From Rhizobium sp. Root708 (lineage in GTDB: Bacteria > Pseudomonadota > Alphaproteobacteria > Rhizobiales > Rhizobiaceae), in assembly GCF_001429725.1 (NCBI RefSeq), contig NZ_LMHV01000040.1:141825-205824 (forward strand): 64,000 nucleotides of DNA, given 5' to 3'. Positions 1 through 8,962 of the stretch are shown here, in pieces. Every line of letters begins with the position of its first letter. Within the stretch, counting starts at the first letter, position 1. Below the pieces are notes generated by a model that made no database searches, was not told the DNA's origin, and saw nothing but the letters and a program-made list of their open reading frames with translations. Position numbers and translations under genes: made by a program.

Positions 1-1
1 G

Positions 2-55
2 TCGATGATCGAAGGGCTGATCGACGAATTGGAAGCGCTTGATAAGAGCGCATAA
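2..55 (+). CDS. C-terminal end of an unidentified protein (partial)
   Basis: An open frame enters from the left edge and ends at TAA 53-55. The 17 visible residues (SMIEGLIDELEALDKSA) look like an acidic C-terminal helix. It stops 21 bases before pabB on the same strand, so it could be the first gene of the same transcript. Too little is present to identify the protein. Confidence 0.5.
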   Translation, partial: SMIEGLIDELEALDKSA

Positions 56-76
56 GCTCTCGATCCAAAGGCAGGC

Positions 77-1237
77 ATGACCAAGGCTGAACGCTACGTT
101 CTGTTCCGGGATGACACGACCGGGCAAGTGATGCTCTTTTCCGATCCGTCGGAGATCATCATCGCCCGGACGCGCGCCGAGTTCTTGGCCGCCCTTGCCC
201 GCATGGAAGAAGCAAAGGCCGCCGGCAAATGGCTGGCGGGCTACATGGCCTATGAAGCGGGCTATCTCTTCGAGGAGAAGCTGGAAGCGTTCCTGCCGGA
301 GGGGCGGGAGACCCCGCTGCTTGCCTTCGGCGTCTTCGATGCACCCGAAGCCGATACCCACCCGCTTGCCCAGCCGAAACAGCGCGGCGAGAACGGCGAG
401 TTCCTTAGCGAGCCCCGGGCCGGCTGGGATTTCGCCGCCTATAAAGAGCACTTCGATCGCCTGCATTGGCACCTGCGCCAGGGCGATTGCTACCAGGCAA
501 ACCTCACCATGCCGATCACCGCCCGCTGGGACGGCGATCCGCGCGCCGCCTTCTGGTCGCTGATTTCGAGACAGCCGGTAAAATACGGCGCGCTGGTCGA
601 TCTTGGCGGCCCCATCCTGCTTTCGCGCTCGCCCGAACTCTTCTTCCGCACCGATGAAGAAGGCTGGATCGAAACCCACCCGATGAAGGGAACGGCAAGA
701 CGCGGGGTTGATGATGGCGAGGATGCCGCGATCATCGCCGCGATGCGCGAAGACATCAAAACTCAGGCCGAAAACCGCATGATCGTCGATCTGCTGCGCA
801 ACGACATCTCGCGCATCACGGAAGTCGGCACCTTGGACGTGCCGAAACTGTTCGACATCGAGACCTATCCAACCGTCCACCAGATGGTCAGCCACGTGCA
901 GGCGAAACTCCTCCCGGATTTGACCATTCGCGACATCTTCGCCGCGCTCTTTCCGTGCGGATCGATCACCGGCGCGCCGAAACTCAGCGCCATGCAGATC
1001 CTGCACGCGCTCGAGGACACACCCCGCGACGCCTATTGCGGCGCGATCGGCATGATTGCGCCATCAGGCGCCATGCGCTTTTCCGTCGCGATCCGCACCA
1101 TCAGCCTGTTTCCGGGCGGCAAGGCGGTCTTCAACGTCGGCGGCGGCATCGTCTTTGATTCCACCGCCGAGGCCGAATACGAGGAGTGCCTGCTGAAAGC
1201 GCGGTTTGCGATCGGCGATCGGGAGATCGCGCGGTGA
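77..1237 (+). CDS. pabB: Aminodeoxychorismate synthase component I
   Basis: This 386-residue protein should convert chorismate and ammonia to 4-amino-4-deoxychorismate in the cytoplasm, the first step of p-aminobenzoate synthesis for folate. The chorismate-binding fold fills about residues 110-380. The family hallmark GSITGAPK lies at residues 295-302, and MKGTARRG at 203-210 holds the lysine (K204) that in PabB-type enzymes acts as nucleophile, in place of the alanine of anthranilate synthases. The last four bases overlap the GTG start of the downstream lyase gene, so the two are translationally coupled. The glutamine amidotransferase partner (pabA) is not in this window. The protein is shorter than E. 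coli PabB (453 residues), as is common for the alphaproteobacterial form. Confidence 0.93.
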   Translation: MTKAERYVLFRDDTTGQVMLFSDPSEIIIARTRAEFLAALARMEEAKAAGKWLAGYMAYEAGYLFEEKLEAFLPEGRETPLLAFGVFDAPEADTHPLAQPKQRGENGEFLSEPRAGWDFAAYKEHFDRLHWHLRQGDCYQANLTMPITARWDGDPRAAFWSLISRQPVKYGALVDLGGPILLSRSPELFFRTDEEGWIETHPMKGTARRGVDDGEDAAIIAAMREDIKTQAENRMIVDLLRNDISRITEVGTLDVPKLFDIETYPTVHQMVSHVQAKLLPDLTIRDIFAALFPCGSITGAPKLSAMQILHALEDTPRDAYCGAIGMIAPSGAMRFSVAIRTISLFPGGKAVFNVGGGIVFDSTAEAEYEECLLKARFAIGDREIAR

Positions 1238-1860
1238 ACGACTTCTCGCTGATCGAAACGCTGCGCTGGGAGCCGGAAACAGGTTTCGTCAGGCTACGCC
1301 TGCATCTTGCCCGCCTCTCCCGTTCCGCCCGCCGGATCGGCTTTCCTGACCCAACAGGCGCTGCCGCCAAACTGGAAGCGGCCGTTGTCGGCGCCACGAC
1401 GGCCCTGCGAATACGGCTGACGCTTGACCGGCTGGGGCAGATCGAGGTCACCACGGCTCCCTTCGCGCCGGTGCCGGAGGGGACCATCTGGAAGGTCCGC
1501 ATTGCCGCAACCCGTCTCGATTCCACCGACAAACTGCTACGGATGAAGACGACACGGCGCGGCGTCTACGAGGCTGCTCGCGCCGAGTATCCGGCATCCG
1601 ACGCCGACGAAGTGCTGCTTCTGAACGACCGCGGCGAGGTCTGCGAAGGCACGATCACCTCGGTCTTCCTCGATGACGGTTCGGGCCCGCTGCGCACGCC
1701 GCCGATCTCCTGCGGCCTGCTCGCGGGCGTCTTGCGTACCGAGCTGATCTGCCAGCGCAAGGCGCGCGTCGGCCGCATCTCGATGGCCGACCTGAAAGCG
1801 GGAAAACTCTACATGGGCAATTCGCTGCGCGGGCTGATTCCAGCCCGGCTTGTCGGCTAG
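1234..1860 (+). CDS. pabC: Class IV aminotransferase-fold protein, probable aminodeoxychorismate lyase
   Basis: This protein of 208 residues belongs to the PLP-dependent branched-chain aminotransferase/aminodeoxychorismate lyase fold. Next to pabB its likely role is removal of pyruvate from aminodeoxychorismate to give p-aminobenzoate. The motif MKTTRRG places the PLP lysine at about residue 105, and EGTITSVFL near residue 145 matches the cofactor-binding EG(T)xxN-type segment, with Ser for the usual Asn. The GTG at 1234 was chosen because it overlaps the pabB stop (GTGA) and gives the normal short N-terminus; an in-frame ATG at 1186 would add 16 non-homologous-looking residues inside pabB. 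At 208 residues it is shorter than E. coli PabC (269). The substrate is inferred from context. Confidence 0.8.
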   Translation: MNDFSLIETLRWEPETGFVRLRLHLARLSRSARRIGFPDPTGAAAKLEAAVVGATTALRIRLTLDRLGQIEVTTAPFAPVPEGTIWKVRIAATRLDSTDKLLRMKTTRRGVYEAARAEYPASDADEVLLLNDRGEVCEGTITSVFLDDGSGPLRTPPISCGLLAGVLRTELICQRKARVGRISMADLKAGKLYMGNSLRGLIPARLVG

Positions 1861-2762
1861 GCCACGATCTTCAGCCGGTCACGGCCGCTCTGCTTGGCTG
1901 TATAAAGAGCCTCGTCGGCGCGGGCATAAACCTCGCGAGCAGTCTCGCCCGGCCGCAGCTCCGCCAATCCCGCCGAGCAGGTATAAGAGAAGGACGGAGT
2001 GGTCGGAACCGGGCGCGCGCCGCGCACCATTGCGATGATGCGCTCGACGATGAGTTCGGCCTGTGCCAGCGTCGTATCCGGCAGGATCAGCATGAACTCC
2101 TCGCCACCGATCCGCCCGAAGCTGTCACGCCGGCGGATCACAGGCTGCACCCGACGCGAGAAATCGATCAGCACGTCGTCGCCGAACTGATGGCCGTAGA
2201 CATCGTTGATGCGCTTGAAGAAATCGAGATCGACGATGCAGATGCAGCCGGCCCCGCGATGCGCCGCGCCCTGGCCGGCGATCAGGCTCTCGAGTGCCGC
2301 CATCATGAAGCGACGGTTGGAAATGCTGGTTAGCTCATCTGTCTGCGACGCGCGCAACGCAAAGTCGCGATCCTGCCTGACATCCCGCCCGCTTTGCTTG
2401 ACGTGGGTGATATCGCTGGCGATGCAAAGCATCCAGCCGTCCTGCTGGACCGTCTCCGTCATCCAGAACCAGCGCCCGTCGACGACGTCGGTCTCGAACG
2501 CCCTGAACGGCAGCTTGCCGCGACGCGACTGTGCGGAAACGAGCCACACTTCGAAATCGGCGGTGCGAATGATCGTACCCCTGCCGGCCAACGTATTCCG
2601 CCGCATGAGTTCCGACCACAATGGCGCTTCATCGGGCTCGATGACGAAGGTCGAACGAAAAGCCGCATTGGCATAGCGAAGACGGTCTTCCTGATCATAG
2701 AGAGCGATCAGGACGGCACTGTCTTGCTGCAATTCGGCAAGCCGCTCCGATATCTGGTTCAT
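1857..2762 (-). CDS. PAS-GGDEF diguanylate cyclase
   Basis: This cytoplasmic protein of 301 residues should make cyclic di-GMP from two GTP. An N-terminal PAS-like sensor (about residues 10-125) is followed by a GGDEF domain (about 135-300). The active-site motif is GGEEF at residues 219-223, and RRRD at 210-213, five residues before it, is the RxxD inhibitory site, so product feedback is expected. No membrane segment is visible. The start at 2762 (MNQISERL) was preferred because the upstream extension in frame (to 2900) is hydrophobic and unlike PAS domains. Its stop overlaps the end of the convergent pabC-like gene by four bases. The signal sensed is unknown. Confidence 0.88.
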   Translation of the reverse strand: MNQISERLAELQQDSAVLIALYDQEDRLRYANAAFRSTFVIEPDEAPLWSELMRRNTLAGRGTIIRTADFEVWLVSAQSRRGKLPFRAFETDVVDGRWFWMTETVQQDGWMLCIASDITHVKQSGRDVRQDRDFALRASQTDELTSISNRRFMMAALESLIAGQGAAHRGAGCICIVDLDFFKRINDVYGHQFGDDVLIDFSRRVQPVIRRRDSFGRIGGEEFMLILPDTTLAQAELIVERIIAMVRGARPVPTTPSFSYTCSAGLAELRPGETAREVYARADEALYTAKQSGRDRLKIVA

Positions 2763-2892
2763 CCGATTGTTCCGGGCGTGCTGACAACAATGGTTCGCAG
2801 TTTGACGCAGAATTATAAAAAGAAGATGGATGGTTTTGAGGCGAACGAATATCCACATGCGCCAGAAAGCAACAACCGAAGGAACCGCAGCG

Positions 2893-3177
2893 ATGTTCAT
2901 CCTCGCCCTGACCTATGTGAAGCCGAACGAAGAGGCCGACCGGCACATGGAGCCGCACATGGCATGGGTGAAGGAAGGCTATGCGCGCGGATCGTTTCTC
3001 GCATCCGGACGCAAGGTGCCCCGCACGGGCGGCGTCATTCTTGCCATCGGTGAGCGTGAAGCGATCGAAGCCTACGTTGCCGAGGACCCTTTCACCATTC
3101 ATGGTGTCGCCGAATACGAGATTACCGAGGTAGCCGTGACCACGACCGCGGCAGGTCTGGAAGTCCTGAAAGGCTGA
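2893..3177 (+). CDS. YCII-related protein
   Basis: This 94-residue protein begins MFILALTYVKP and matches the YCII-related (dimeric alpha+beta barrel) family, small cytoplasmic proteins of mostly unknown activity, some of which may be enzymes. The segment GGVILAIGEREAIEAYVAEDPF, up to DPF near residue 66, is typical: the Asp-Pro-Phe after the central helix is the conserved family feature. The start at 2893 gives the canonical short N-terminus; in-frame upstream codons to 2830 run into the promoter region of the divergent diguanylate cyclase. The next gene follows after 19 bases. Confidence 0.8.
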   Translation: MFILALTYVKPNEEADRHMEPHMAWVKEGYARGSFLASGRKVPRTGGVILAIGEREAIEAYVAEDPFTIHGVAEYEITEVAVTTTAAGLEVLKG

Positions 3178-3196
3178 ACGCAGGGATGAGAAGCGC

Positions 3197-3565
3197 GTGA
3201 ACGAGCTTGGCGAACATCTGCGGGTGCTGGAGGAGCGGCTGTTCGAGCAGGCGGTGCGCAATTCGCGCCCGGCGCTCGAAGCGCTCCTGTCGCCCGATTT
3301 TCGCGAGATCGGCGCGTCCGGAAGGATCTACAGCTACGACACGGTTATCGAAGCTCTCCTCCAGGAACCGGTGGACGGCATCAAGCGCCGGTTGACCGAT
3401 TTCGAGACCCAATTGCTCGCGCCCGGTCTGGCGCTGGTTACCTACAGGGCCGTGCGCGACATCCTCGATCAGCCCTCCGTTCAATCATTGCGCAGTTCGA
3501 TCTGGCGCCACGAACCGGATGGGCATTGGCGAATGGTCTTCCATCAGGGAACGTTGACGGCATAG
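3197..3565 (+). CDS. SnoaL/NTF2-like (DUF4440) small protein
   Basis: This 122-residue protein starts at GTG 3197 and fits the NTF2-like cone fold of DUF4440. It has an N-terminal helix with the LLSPDFREIGASGRIY pattern (about residues 29-44), followed by strands ending in SSIWRHEPDGHWRMVFHQGT near the C-terminus. Members bind small hydrophobic ligands or act as isomerases or hydrolases. No catalytic assignment is possible here. It is probably cotranscribed with the YCII-like gene upstream and the DUF3445 gene, which begins four bases downstream. Confidence 0.75.
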   Translation: MNELGEHLRVLEERLFEQAVRNSRPALEALLSPDFREIGASGRIYSYDTVIEALLQEPVDGIKRRLTDFETQLLAPGLALVTYRAVRDILDQPSVQSLRSSIWRHEPDGHWRMVFHQGTLTA

Positions 3566-3568
3566 AAT

Positions 3569-4453
3569 GTGCCGATGACGCTTCCAGCCTATACGCCCTA
3601 CGACGGCTCGGCCCGTCCCTTCACGATCGGCTTGATGCCGCTGGATCTCGCCCGCTGGATCGAGCCGGATGCCGATTGGGCCCGCTACGTCGGCGAGAAG
3701 CGCCGACTGGCCGAGACCCATCGCGACGAGATCTTCGTTGCCGAGGAGGACACCGCACAGGCGCAACAGGAGGTTCTCGATCTTCTCTCCGTCCATCTGG
3801 CGGAGTGTCACCCGGAACTTGCCGCCAACTTGCGCGAGACGCCGACCCTGCAAGACGCACCGCCATTGTTTAACGCCGGCCTCACGATCCAGGACGATCT
3901 CGTCATCATGAGGCGCAAGACGGACGGCTGGCATCTTGTGGCCGGTTTCGTGGCCTTCCCCTCCTCCTGGTCGCTGCGGGAGAAATTCGGACTGCCGATG
4001 CAGGCAATTCACGCCGACGTCCCCGACTTTGGCGAAGGCACCCGCAACGCAACCCTGATCACCCGCATCTTCGACAATCTGCAGGTCTCACAGCCGGTCG
4101 AACGGTTGAATTGGTCCGTGAACGTCACCGGCGATCTCTTCCTGCCGCTCTCCAAGCATCGACGCCCGCCATCCGCCAAGCCTTTCACGCTTTCCGAGCG
4201 CTTCGCCCGCGTCGAGCGCCAGACATTGCGCAGGCTTCCCTTGTCAGGTGACATCCTTTTCACGATCCGCGTCTATGTCGATCCGATCGCCGCGATCGCC
4301 GGCCACCCCAACGCTGCCGCACTCGCCGCAAGCTTTGCCTCGCAGCTGGACGGACTTGATGATCGGCAGGCGGCCTATAAGGGTCTGACGCTTCAAAAAG
4401 CCGAGCTCGCCGCCAAGCTCCGGGCGCTTGCAGGCAACCTTGCTCCCACTTGA
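3569..4453 (+). CDS. DUF3445 family protein, heme-dependent oxidative N-demethylase-like
   Basis: The 294-residue sequence matches the DUF3445 family. Its characterised members are heme- and flavin-associated oxidative N-demethylases of small methylated amines. Typical segments are PFTIGLMPLDLARWIEPD (about residues 16-33), the duplicated CHPELAANL region, WHLVAGFVAFPSSWSLREK (about 126-144) and the conserved LRRLP-SGDILFTIRVY tail. A GTG at 3569 or an ATG at 3575 could be the start; both lie within ten bases of the preceding stop. The substrate is not deducible. Its neighbours are small unrelated-looking genes, so context adds little. Confidence 0.75.
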   Translation: MPMTLPAYTPYDGSARPFTIGLMPLDLARWIEPDADWARYVGEKRRLAETHRDEIFVAEEDTAQAQQEVLDLLSVHLAECHPELAANLRETPTLQDAPPLFNAGLTIQDDLVIMRRKTDGWHLVAGFVAFPSSWSLREKFGLPMQAIHADVPDFGEGTRNATLITRIFDNLQVSQPVERLNWSVNVTGDLFLPLSKHRRPPSAKPFTLSERFARVERQTLRRLPLSGDILFTIRVYVDPIAAIAGHPNAAALAASFASQLDGLDDRQAAYKGLTLQKAELAAKLRALAGNLAPT

Positions 4454-4589
4454 TATTTGCGTTCTCGGCCCGAACGCTCTTTATTGTGACGCCGTTTTAT
4501 GGTTAGAGCCGGTCACCTCGCATTATTTGCGCAATTTCAAATGAATCCTTAAGGCCCACCGCCTTCGTCACCTTCCACAGGAGAAAAGA

Positions 4590-6041
4590 ATGACGGAACA
4601 GACCCACCCGGTATATGCCGAAATTACCGGCCCGATCGTGATGATCGGCTTTGGCTCCATCGGCCGCGGCACGCTGCCGCTGATCGAGCGCCACTTCAAA
4701 TTCGACAAGAGCCGGATGGTCGTCATCGACCCGCGCGAAGAGCCTTCCGACATGGAGATCCTCAAGCAGCACGGCGTCCGTCACATCAAGGAATACGTGA
4801 CGAAGGACAACTACAAGGAGCTGCTGAAGCCGCTCCTCACCGAGGGTGGTGGCCAGGGCTTTTGCGTCAACCTCTCGGTTGATACCGGCTCGCTCGACCT
4901 GATGAAGCTCTGCCGCAAGCTCGAGGTTCTCTACATCGACACCGTCATCGAGCCCTGGCTCGGCTTCTACTTCGACAAGAACATGAAGAACTCGGAGCGC
5001 ACAAACTATGCGCTGCGCGAAACCCTTCGCCATGAGAAGAAGAAGAGCCCGGGCGGCACCACCGCCGTTTCCACCTGCGGCGCAAACCCCGGCATGGTCT
5101 CCTGGTTCGTCAAGCAGGCGCTGGTCAACCTCGCCAACGACACCGGCCTCAAGTTCGACGAGCCGGATCAGCACGACCGCGAAGGCTGGGCCAAGCTGAT
5201 GAAGAAGCTCGGCGTCAAGGGCGTCCACATCGCCGAGCGCGACACCCAGCTCACCAAGAACCCGAAGCCACTTAATGTCTTCTGGAACACCTGGTCCGTC
5301 GAAGGCTTCATCTCCGAAGGTCTGCAGCCGGCAGAACTCGGCTGGGGTACCCACGAAAACTGGATGCCGAAGAACGCCAAGAAGCACAAGAAGGGCTGCA
5401 AGGCAGCCATCTACCTCGACCAGCCGGGCGCAAACACCCGCGTTCGCACCTGGTGCCCGACGCCGGGCCCGCAGTATGGCTTCCTCGTCACCCACAACGA
5501 ATCCATCTCGATCGCCGATTACTTCACGGTGCGCGACAAGGACGGCGAAGTGACCTTCCGCCCGACCTGCCACTACGCCTACCATCCGGCCAACGACGCC
5601 GTTCTGTCGCTGCACGAGATGTTCGGCAATGGCGGCACCGCGCAGCCGGTTCACCACGTTCTCGACGAGCATGAACTCGTTGATGGCGTCGACGAACTCG
5701 GCGTGCTGCTCTACGGCCACGAGAAGAACGCCTACTGGTTCGGCTCCCGCCTGTCGCTCGAAGAGACCCGCCGCATCGCGCCTTACCAGAACGCCACCGG
5801 CCTGCAGGTCACCTCGGCGGTTCTGGCCGGCATGGTTTACGCGCTTGAGAACCCGAAGGCCGGCATCGTTGAAGCCGACGAGATCGACTACAAGCGCTGC
5901 CTCGAAGTGCAGACGCCCTACCTCGGTCCGGTCGAAGGTCACTACACCGACTGGACCCCGCTGGATGGTCGCCCGGGCCTCTTCCCCGAGGACATCGACA
6001 CCAAGGATCCTTGGCAGTTCAAGAATATCCTCGTTCGCTAA
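4590..6041 (+). CDS. hss: Homospermidine synthase
   Basis: This 483-residue enzyme should make sym-homospermidine from putrescine with NAD+. Homospermidine is a major polyamine in many rhizobia. An N-terminal Rossmann segment (IVMIGFGSIGRGTLPLI, about residues 13-29) carries the dinucleotide-binding glycines. The rest follows the bacterial homospermidine synthase/saccharopine-dehydrogenase-like fold, including TAVSTCGANPGMVSWF near residue 160. Length agrees with the family (about 475-485). The RBS AGGAG lies 8 bases before the ATG. It stands alone, with about 135 bases of upstream sequence and a strong terminator downstream. Confidence 0.93.
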   Translation: MTEQTHPVYAEITGPIVMIGFGSIGRGTLPLIERHFKFDKSRMVVIDPREEPSDMEILKQHGVRHIKEYVTKDNYKELLKPLLTEGGGQGFCVNLSVDTGSLDLMKLCRKLEVLYIDTVIEPWLGFYFDKNMKNSERTNYALRETLRHEKKKSPGGTTAVSTCGANPGMVSWFVKQALVNLANDTGLKFDEPDQHDREGWAKLMKKLGVKGVHIAERDTQLTKNPKPLNVFWNTWSVEGFISEGLQPAELGWGTHENWMPKNAKKHKKGCKAAIYLDQPGANTRVRTWCPTPGPQYGFLVTHNESISIADYFTVRDKDGEVTFRPTCHYAYHPANDAVLSLHEMFGNGGTAQPVHHVLDEHELVDGVDELGVLLYGHEKNAYWFGSRLSLEETRRIAPYQNATGLQVTSAVLAGMVYALENPKAGIVEADEIDYKRCLEVQTPYLGPVEGHYTDWTPLDGRPGLFPEDIDTKDPWQFKNILVR

Positions 6042-6065
6042 CCGCCGGACGAACCGCATTTAAAG

Positions 6066-6091
6066 ATGCCCGCCGCAAGGCGGGCATTTTT
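6066..6091 (+). terminator. Rho-independent terminator of hss
   Basis: A perfect nine-base-pair stem (ATGCCCGCC / GGCGGGCAT) with a GCAA loop is followed by five T residues, 25 bases after the hss stop codon. Confidence 0.9.
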
Positions 6092-6211
6092 GTAACGCCT
6101 GCTGTATAAATTCCCTCGGGCGCCGCTGAAGCCTTGCCTTCCCTGGACGCCCGCGCCATGTGTTTCTTAACCAAACGTATCTTTTCGGTCTGAATCTTCC
6201 GGGAGAAGCTT

Positions 6212-6580
6212 ATGAAACTCAGAACCCTCCTCGTGATCGCGAGTGCCTCGGCGGCCTTGTCTGCGTGCGTTTCGCCGTCACCGCGTCCCATGCCGGTCGC
6301 AGCAAATCCGGCCCCGGCTGGCGTTGAGGGCTCATGGGCAGATCCGAACGGGATCATTTCCACGTTCCAGGCTGGTACCTTCACGACCCGCACAACCGAC
6401 AGCAACCAGCTGCTCGCTTCCGGCACATACATAAACACCTCGCCCTCGCTGGTCGAAATCAACATGACGTCGCTGGTTCGCAAGACACAATCGAAGGTCA
6501 ACTGCGCGCTGGTGACCCAGAGCCAGCTCAATTGCACCTCCGACGCCGGCTCGCAGTTCACGCTTTCGCGCCGCATGTAG
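6212..6580 (+). CDS. omp10: Omp10-like outer-membrane lipoprotein
   Basis: This 122-residue protein has a lipoprotein signal (MKLRTLLVIASASAALSAC, lipobox Cys at residue 19) and a short Pro-rich linker. The mature domain carries GVEGSWADPNGIISTFQ, FTTRTTDSNQLLASG and a C-terminal KVNCALVTQSQLNCTSDAGS with two cysteines likely disulfide-bonded. This pattern matches the Omp10 lipoprotein of Brucella and other Rhizobiales, a small surface lipoprotein of the Inh-like beta-barrel type. The exact function is unknown. It has its own RBS (GGGAGAAG) and stands alone between hss and the nucleotidase gene. Confidence 0.8.
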   Translation: MKLRTLLVIASASAALSACVSPSPRPMPVAANPAPAGVEGSWADPNGIISTFQAGTFTTRTTDSNQLLASGTYINTSPSLVEINMTSLVRKTQSKVNCALVTQSQLNCTSDAGSQFTLSRRM

Positions 6581-6953
6581 CGCTGTAAAGCCCGATTTGC
6601 ATTGGACTTAATGGTCCTGGTCTGTCACAAGGCCCGAGGACGCGACTGCCGTTATCTTTAGAACGGGGTCGGGCGACCGATTGACGTCACGTTGCTGCCG
6701 CGAGATCACGCTGGCCGTCCTTAAATTCTCGACAAGCCGGTTTCCGAGGATGACTGCTTTCGCAGCCTGAGCGGATTCGTCGTCCCCCAAAAGAAAGCAG
6801 CCTCTCGCGAGAGGTTTTTCGTCTACCGCCCTTGGAATGCGCCTGAACTGTCACAGCTTTTTCTCTTGCCGCAGCTAGATGCTTGGTGGAAACATCGATT
6901 GCGTAGGGACGGCGAGGTGCAGGGGTGGGCCTCGCCACAATCAGGAGAGCAGG
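6581..6953. other. Intergenic region before the nucleotidase gene
   Basis: These 373 bases contain no convincing gene; short open frames on both strands lack an RBS and coding character. A perfect 14-base palindrome (CCTCTCGCGAGAGG, 6801-6814) followed by five T residues could be a weak plus-strand terminator or attenuator. The region presumably carries the promoter of the downstream phosphatase gene, but no clear -35/-10 pair was found. Confidence 0.5.
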
Positions 6954-8840
6954 ATGACGAAATCATTTCAATTCGGTCTGTTGACCGCGTCGATGCTGGC
7001 GCTGTCGAGCGGAGCCGCCTTTGCCGATTACGAACTCAATATCCTTCATATCAACGACTTCCATTCGCGCATCGAGTCGATCAACAAGTTCGATTCAACC
7101 TGCTCGGCCGAGGAAGAGGGAAAGAAGGAATGCTTCGGCGGCGCAGCCCGGCTGAAGACCGCCATCGACCAGCGCCGGCAGGCCCTGTCAGGCAAGAACG
7201 TGCTGCTGCTCAACGCCGGCGACAATTTCCAGGGTTCGCTGTTCTACACGACCTACAAGGGCGCGGTCGAAGCCGAAGTGCTGAACGACATGAAGTTCGA
7301 CGTCATGACCGTCGGCAACCATGAATTCGACGACAGCGAAGACGGTCTGGCAACCTTCCTCGACAAGGTGAAGTTCCCCGTCATCTCCGCCAACGTCCTC
7401 GCCGGCGACGGCTCCAAGCTCGGCGACCGCATCAAGCCGTCGCTGGTTCTCGATGTCGGCGGCCAGAAGATCGGCATCGTCGGCGCCGTCACCAACGACA
7501 CCGAAGAAATCTCCTCCCCAGGGCCGAAGGTCATGATCGCCGACGACGTGCAGTCAATCACTGCCGCCGTCCAGGACCTGAAGAAGCAGGGCATCAACAA
7601 GATCATCGCCCTCACCCACGTTGGCTATCCGCGCGACCTCTCGGCGATCGCCAAGATCCCCGACGTCGATATCGTTGTTGGCGGCCATTCGCATAGCCTG
7701 CTGTCGAATACCGACGCGAAGGCTGAAGGCCCCTATCCGACGATGGTCGACAATCCCGGCGGCTACAAGGTTCCGGTGGTGCAGGCCGCATCCTACAGCA
7801 AGTATCTAGGCGACCTCCTCGTCACCTTCGACGACAGCGGCGTCGTCAAGGAGGCCAAGGGCGACCCGATCCTGATCGACTCCTCCTTCACGCCCGATCC
7901 GACGCTGACCGCGCGCATCGTCGAGCTCGCCAAGCCGATCGAGGAACTGCGCAAGAAGGTGATCGGCTCGTCCGAAGGACCCATCCAGGGCGACCGCACC
8001 GTTTGCCGCGTCCAGGAATGCTCGATGGGCAATCTGGTGACCGACGCCATGCTTGACCGCGGCAAGAGCCAGGGCATGACCATCGCCATCCAGAACGGCG
8101 GCGGCCTGCGCGCCTCGATCGATGGTGGCGAGGTCACGCAGGGCGAGGTGATCACCGTCCTGCCGTTCCAGAACACGCTGGCGACCTTCCAGTTGACTGG
8201 CGCTGACATCCGCAAGGCGCTCGAAAATGGCCTGGGCCAGATCGAACAGGGCGCCGGTCGTTTCCCGCAGGTTTCCGGCCTCAAATACAGCTACGACAAA
8301 AGCAAGCCGGCCGGCAGCCGTCTCGTCTCGGTCGAGACGAAGGAAGGCGATGCCTTCGTTCCGCTCGACGACGCGAAGACCTACGGCGTGGTGACCAACA
8401 ACTACATGCGCGCCGGCGGCGACGGCTATTCGATCTTCGCCACAGCGGGCAAGAACGCCTATGACTTCGGCCCCGATCTTGCCGACGTGACGGCCGACTA
8501 CATTGCCGCACACTCGCCCTACAAGCCCTACACCGATGGCCGTGTCACCGACGTTGCGGCAAACGCGGCAGCGCCGGCCACACCGGAACCGGCGGCAACG
8601 GCGCCCGTCGCCCCGGCAGCCGCACCCGCAGCCCCTGCGGCAGCAAACCCGGCTGCCCCCGCCGCACTTGCACCGAACACGCCGATCAACCACGTCATCG
8701 CATCAGGCGACACACTCTGGGATCTCGCCAAGCAGTTCTACGGCGAAGGCGCGCTCTGGAAGAAGATTTCGGAAGCAAACGGCAAGCCCGCGCCGCGCCA
8801 CCTGACGGTCGGCAAGGAGTTGCAGATTCCGTCGAAGTAA
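6954..8840 (+). CDS. Periplasmic 5'-nucleotidase/UshA-like metallophosphatase with C-terminal LysM
   Basis: The 628-residue protein begins with a Sec signal (cleavage after ...SSGAAFA, residue 24). The calcineurin-like metallophosphatase domain shows LHINDFHSR (about 30-38), NAGDNFQG, GNHEFDD (about 121-127), THVGYPRD and GGHSHS (about 243-248), which supply the two-metal site. The 5'-nucleotidase C-terminal substrate domain follows (about 335-530; NGGGLRASI, RAGGDGYSIF). A Pro/Ala-rich linker (about 533-575) leads to a LysM module (VIASGDTLWDLAKQFYGEGA, about 582-601), which should hold the enzyme on peptidoglycan. It probably degrades extracellular nucleotides to nucleosides and phosphate. 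ATG 6954 was chosen because the signal peptide follows directly and AGGAGAGCAGG precedes it. The LysM tail is an unusual addition to this family. Confidence 0.88.
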   Translation: MTKSFQFGLLTASMLALSSGAAFADYELNILHINDFHSRIESINKFDSTCSAEEEGKKECFGGAARLKTAIDQRRQALSGKNVLLLNAGDNFQGSLFYTTYKGAVEAEVLNDMKFDVMTVGNHEFDDSEDGLATFLDKVKFPVISANVLAGDGSKLGDRIKPSLVLDVGGQKIGIVGAVTNDTEEISSPGPKVMIADDVQSITAAVQDLKKQGINKIIALTHVGYPRDLSAIAKIPDVDIVVGGHSHSLLSNTDAKAEGPYPTMVDNPGGYKVPVVQAASYSKYLGDLLVTFDDSGVVKEAKGDPILIDSSFTPDPTLTARIVELAKPIEELRKKVIGSSEGPIQGDRTVCRVQECSMGNLVTDAMLDRGKSQGMTIAIQNGGGLRASIDGGEVTQGEVITVLPFQNTLATFQLTGADIRKALENGLGQIEQGAGRFPQVSGLKYSYDKSKPAGSRLVSVETKEGDAFVPLDDAKTYGVVTNNYMRAGGDGYSIFATAGKNAYDFGPDLADVTADYIAAHSPYKPYTDGRVTDVAANAAAPATPEPAATAPVAPAAAPAAPAAANPAAPAALAPNTPINHVIASGDTLWDLAKQFYGEGALWKKISEANGKPAPRHLTVGKELQIPSK

Positions 8841-8861
8841 GACGATTTGTCTCGACCCTGA

Positions 8862-8894
8862 AAGCCGGTCCGGGGTTTCCCGGGCCGGCTTTTG
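8862..8894 (+). terminator. Rho-independent terminator after the nucleotidase gene
   Basis: A long stem of AAAGCCGG plus CCGGG paired with CCCGG plus CCGGCTTT (one internal T/G mismatch, GTTT loop) ends in TTTT, 21 bases after the stop codon. Confidence 0.85.
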
Positions 8895-8962
8895 TTCCTA
8901 TAGGGTGAACCATCGAGACTCGGCTGCGTATGAGCCAGGACAGACAAGATACCGGGGTTTGA

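Noticed and set aside
2763..2900. N-terminal extension of the diguanylate cyclase
   Set aside because: Hydrophobic and unlike PAS proteins; it covers the likely promoter shared with the divergent YCII gene.
4503..6059. Very long minus-strand open frame opposite homospermidine synthase
   Set aside because: GC-rich codon bias of hss creates an open antisense frame; it has no RBS, no recognisable family and covers a strongly supported gene.
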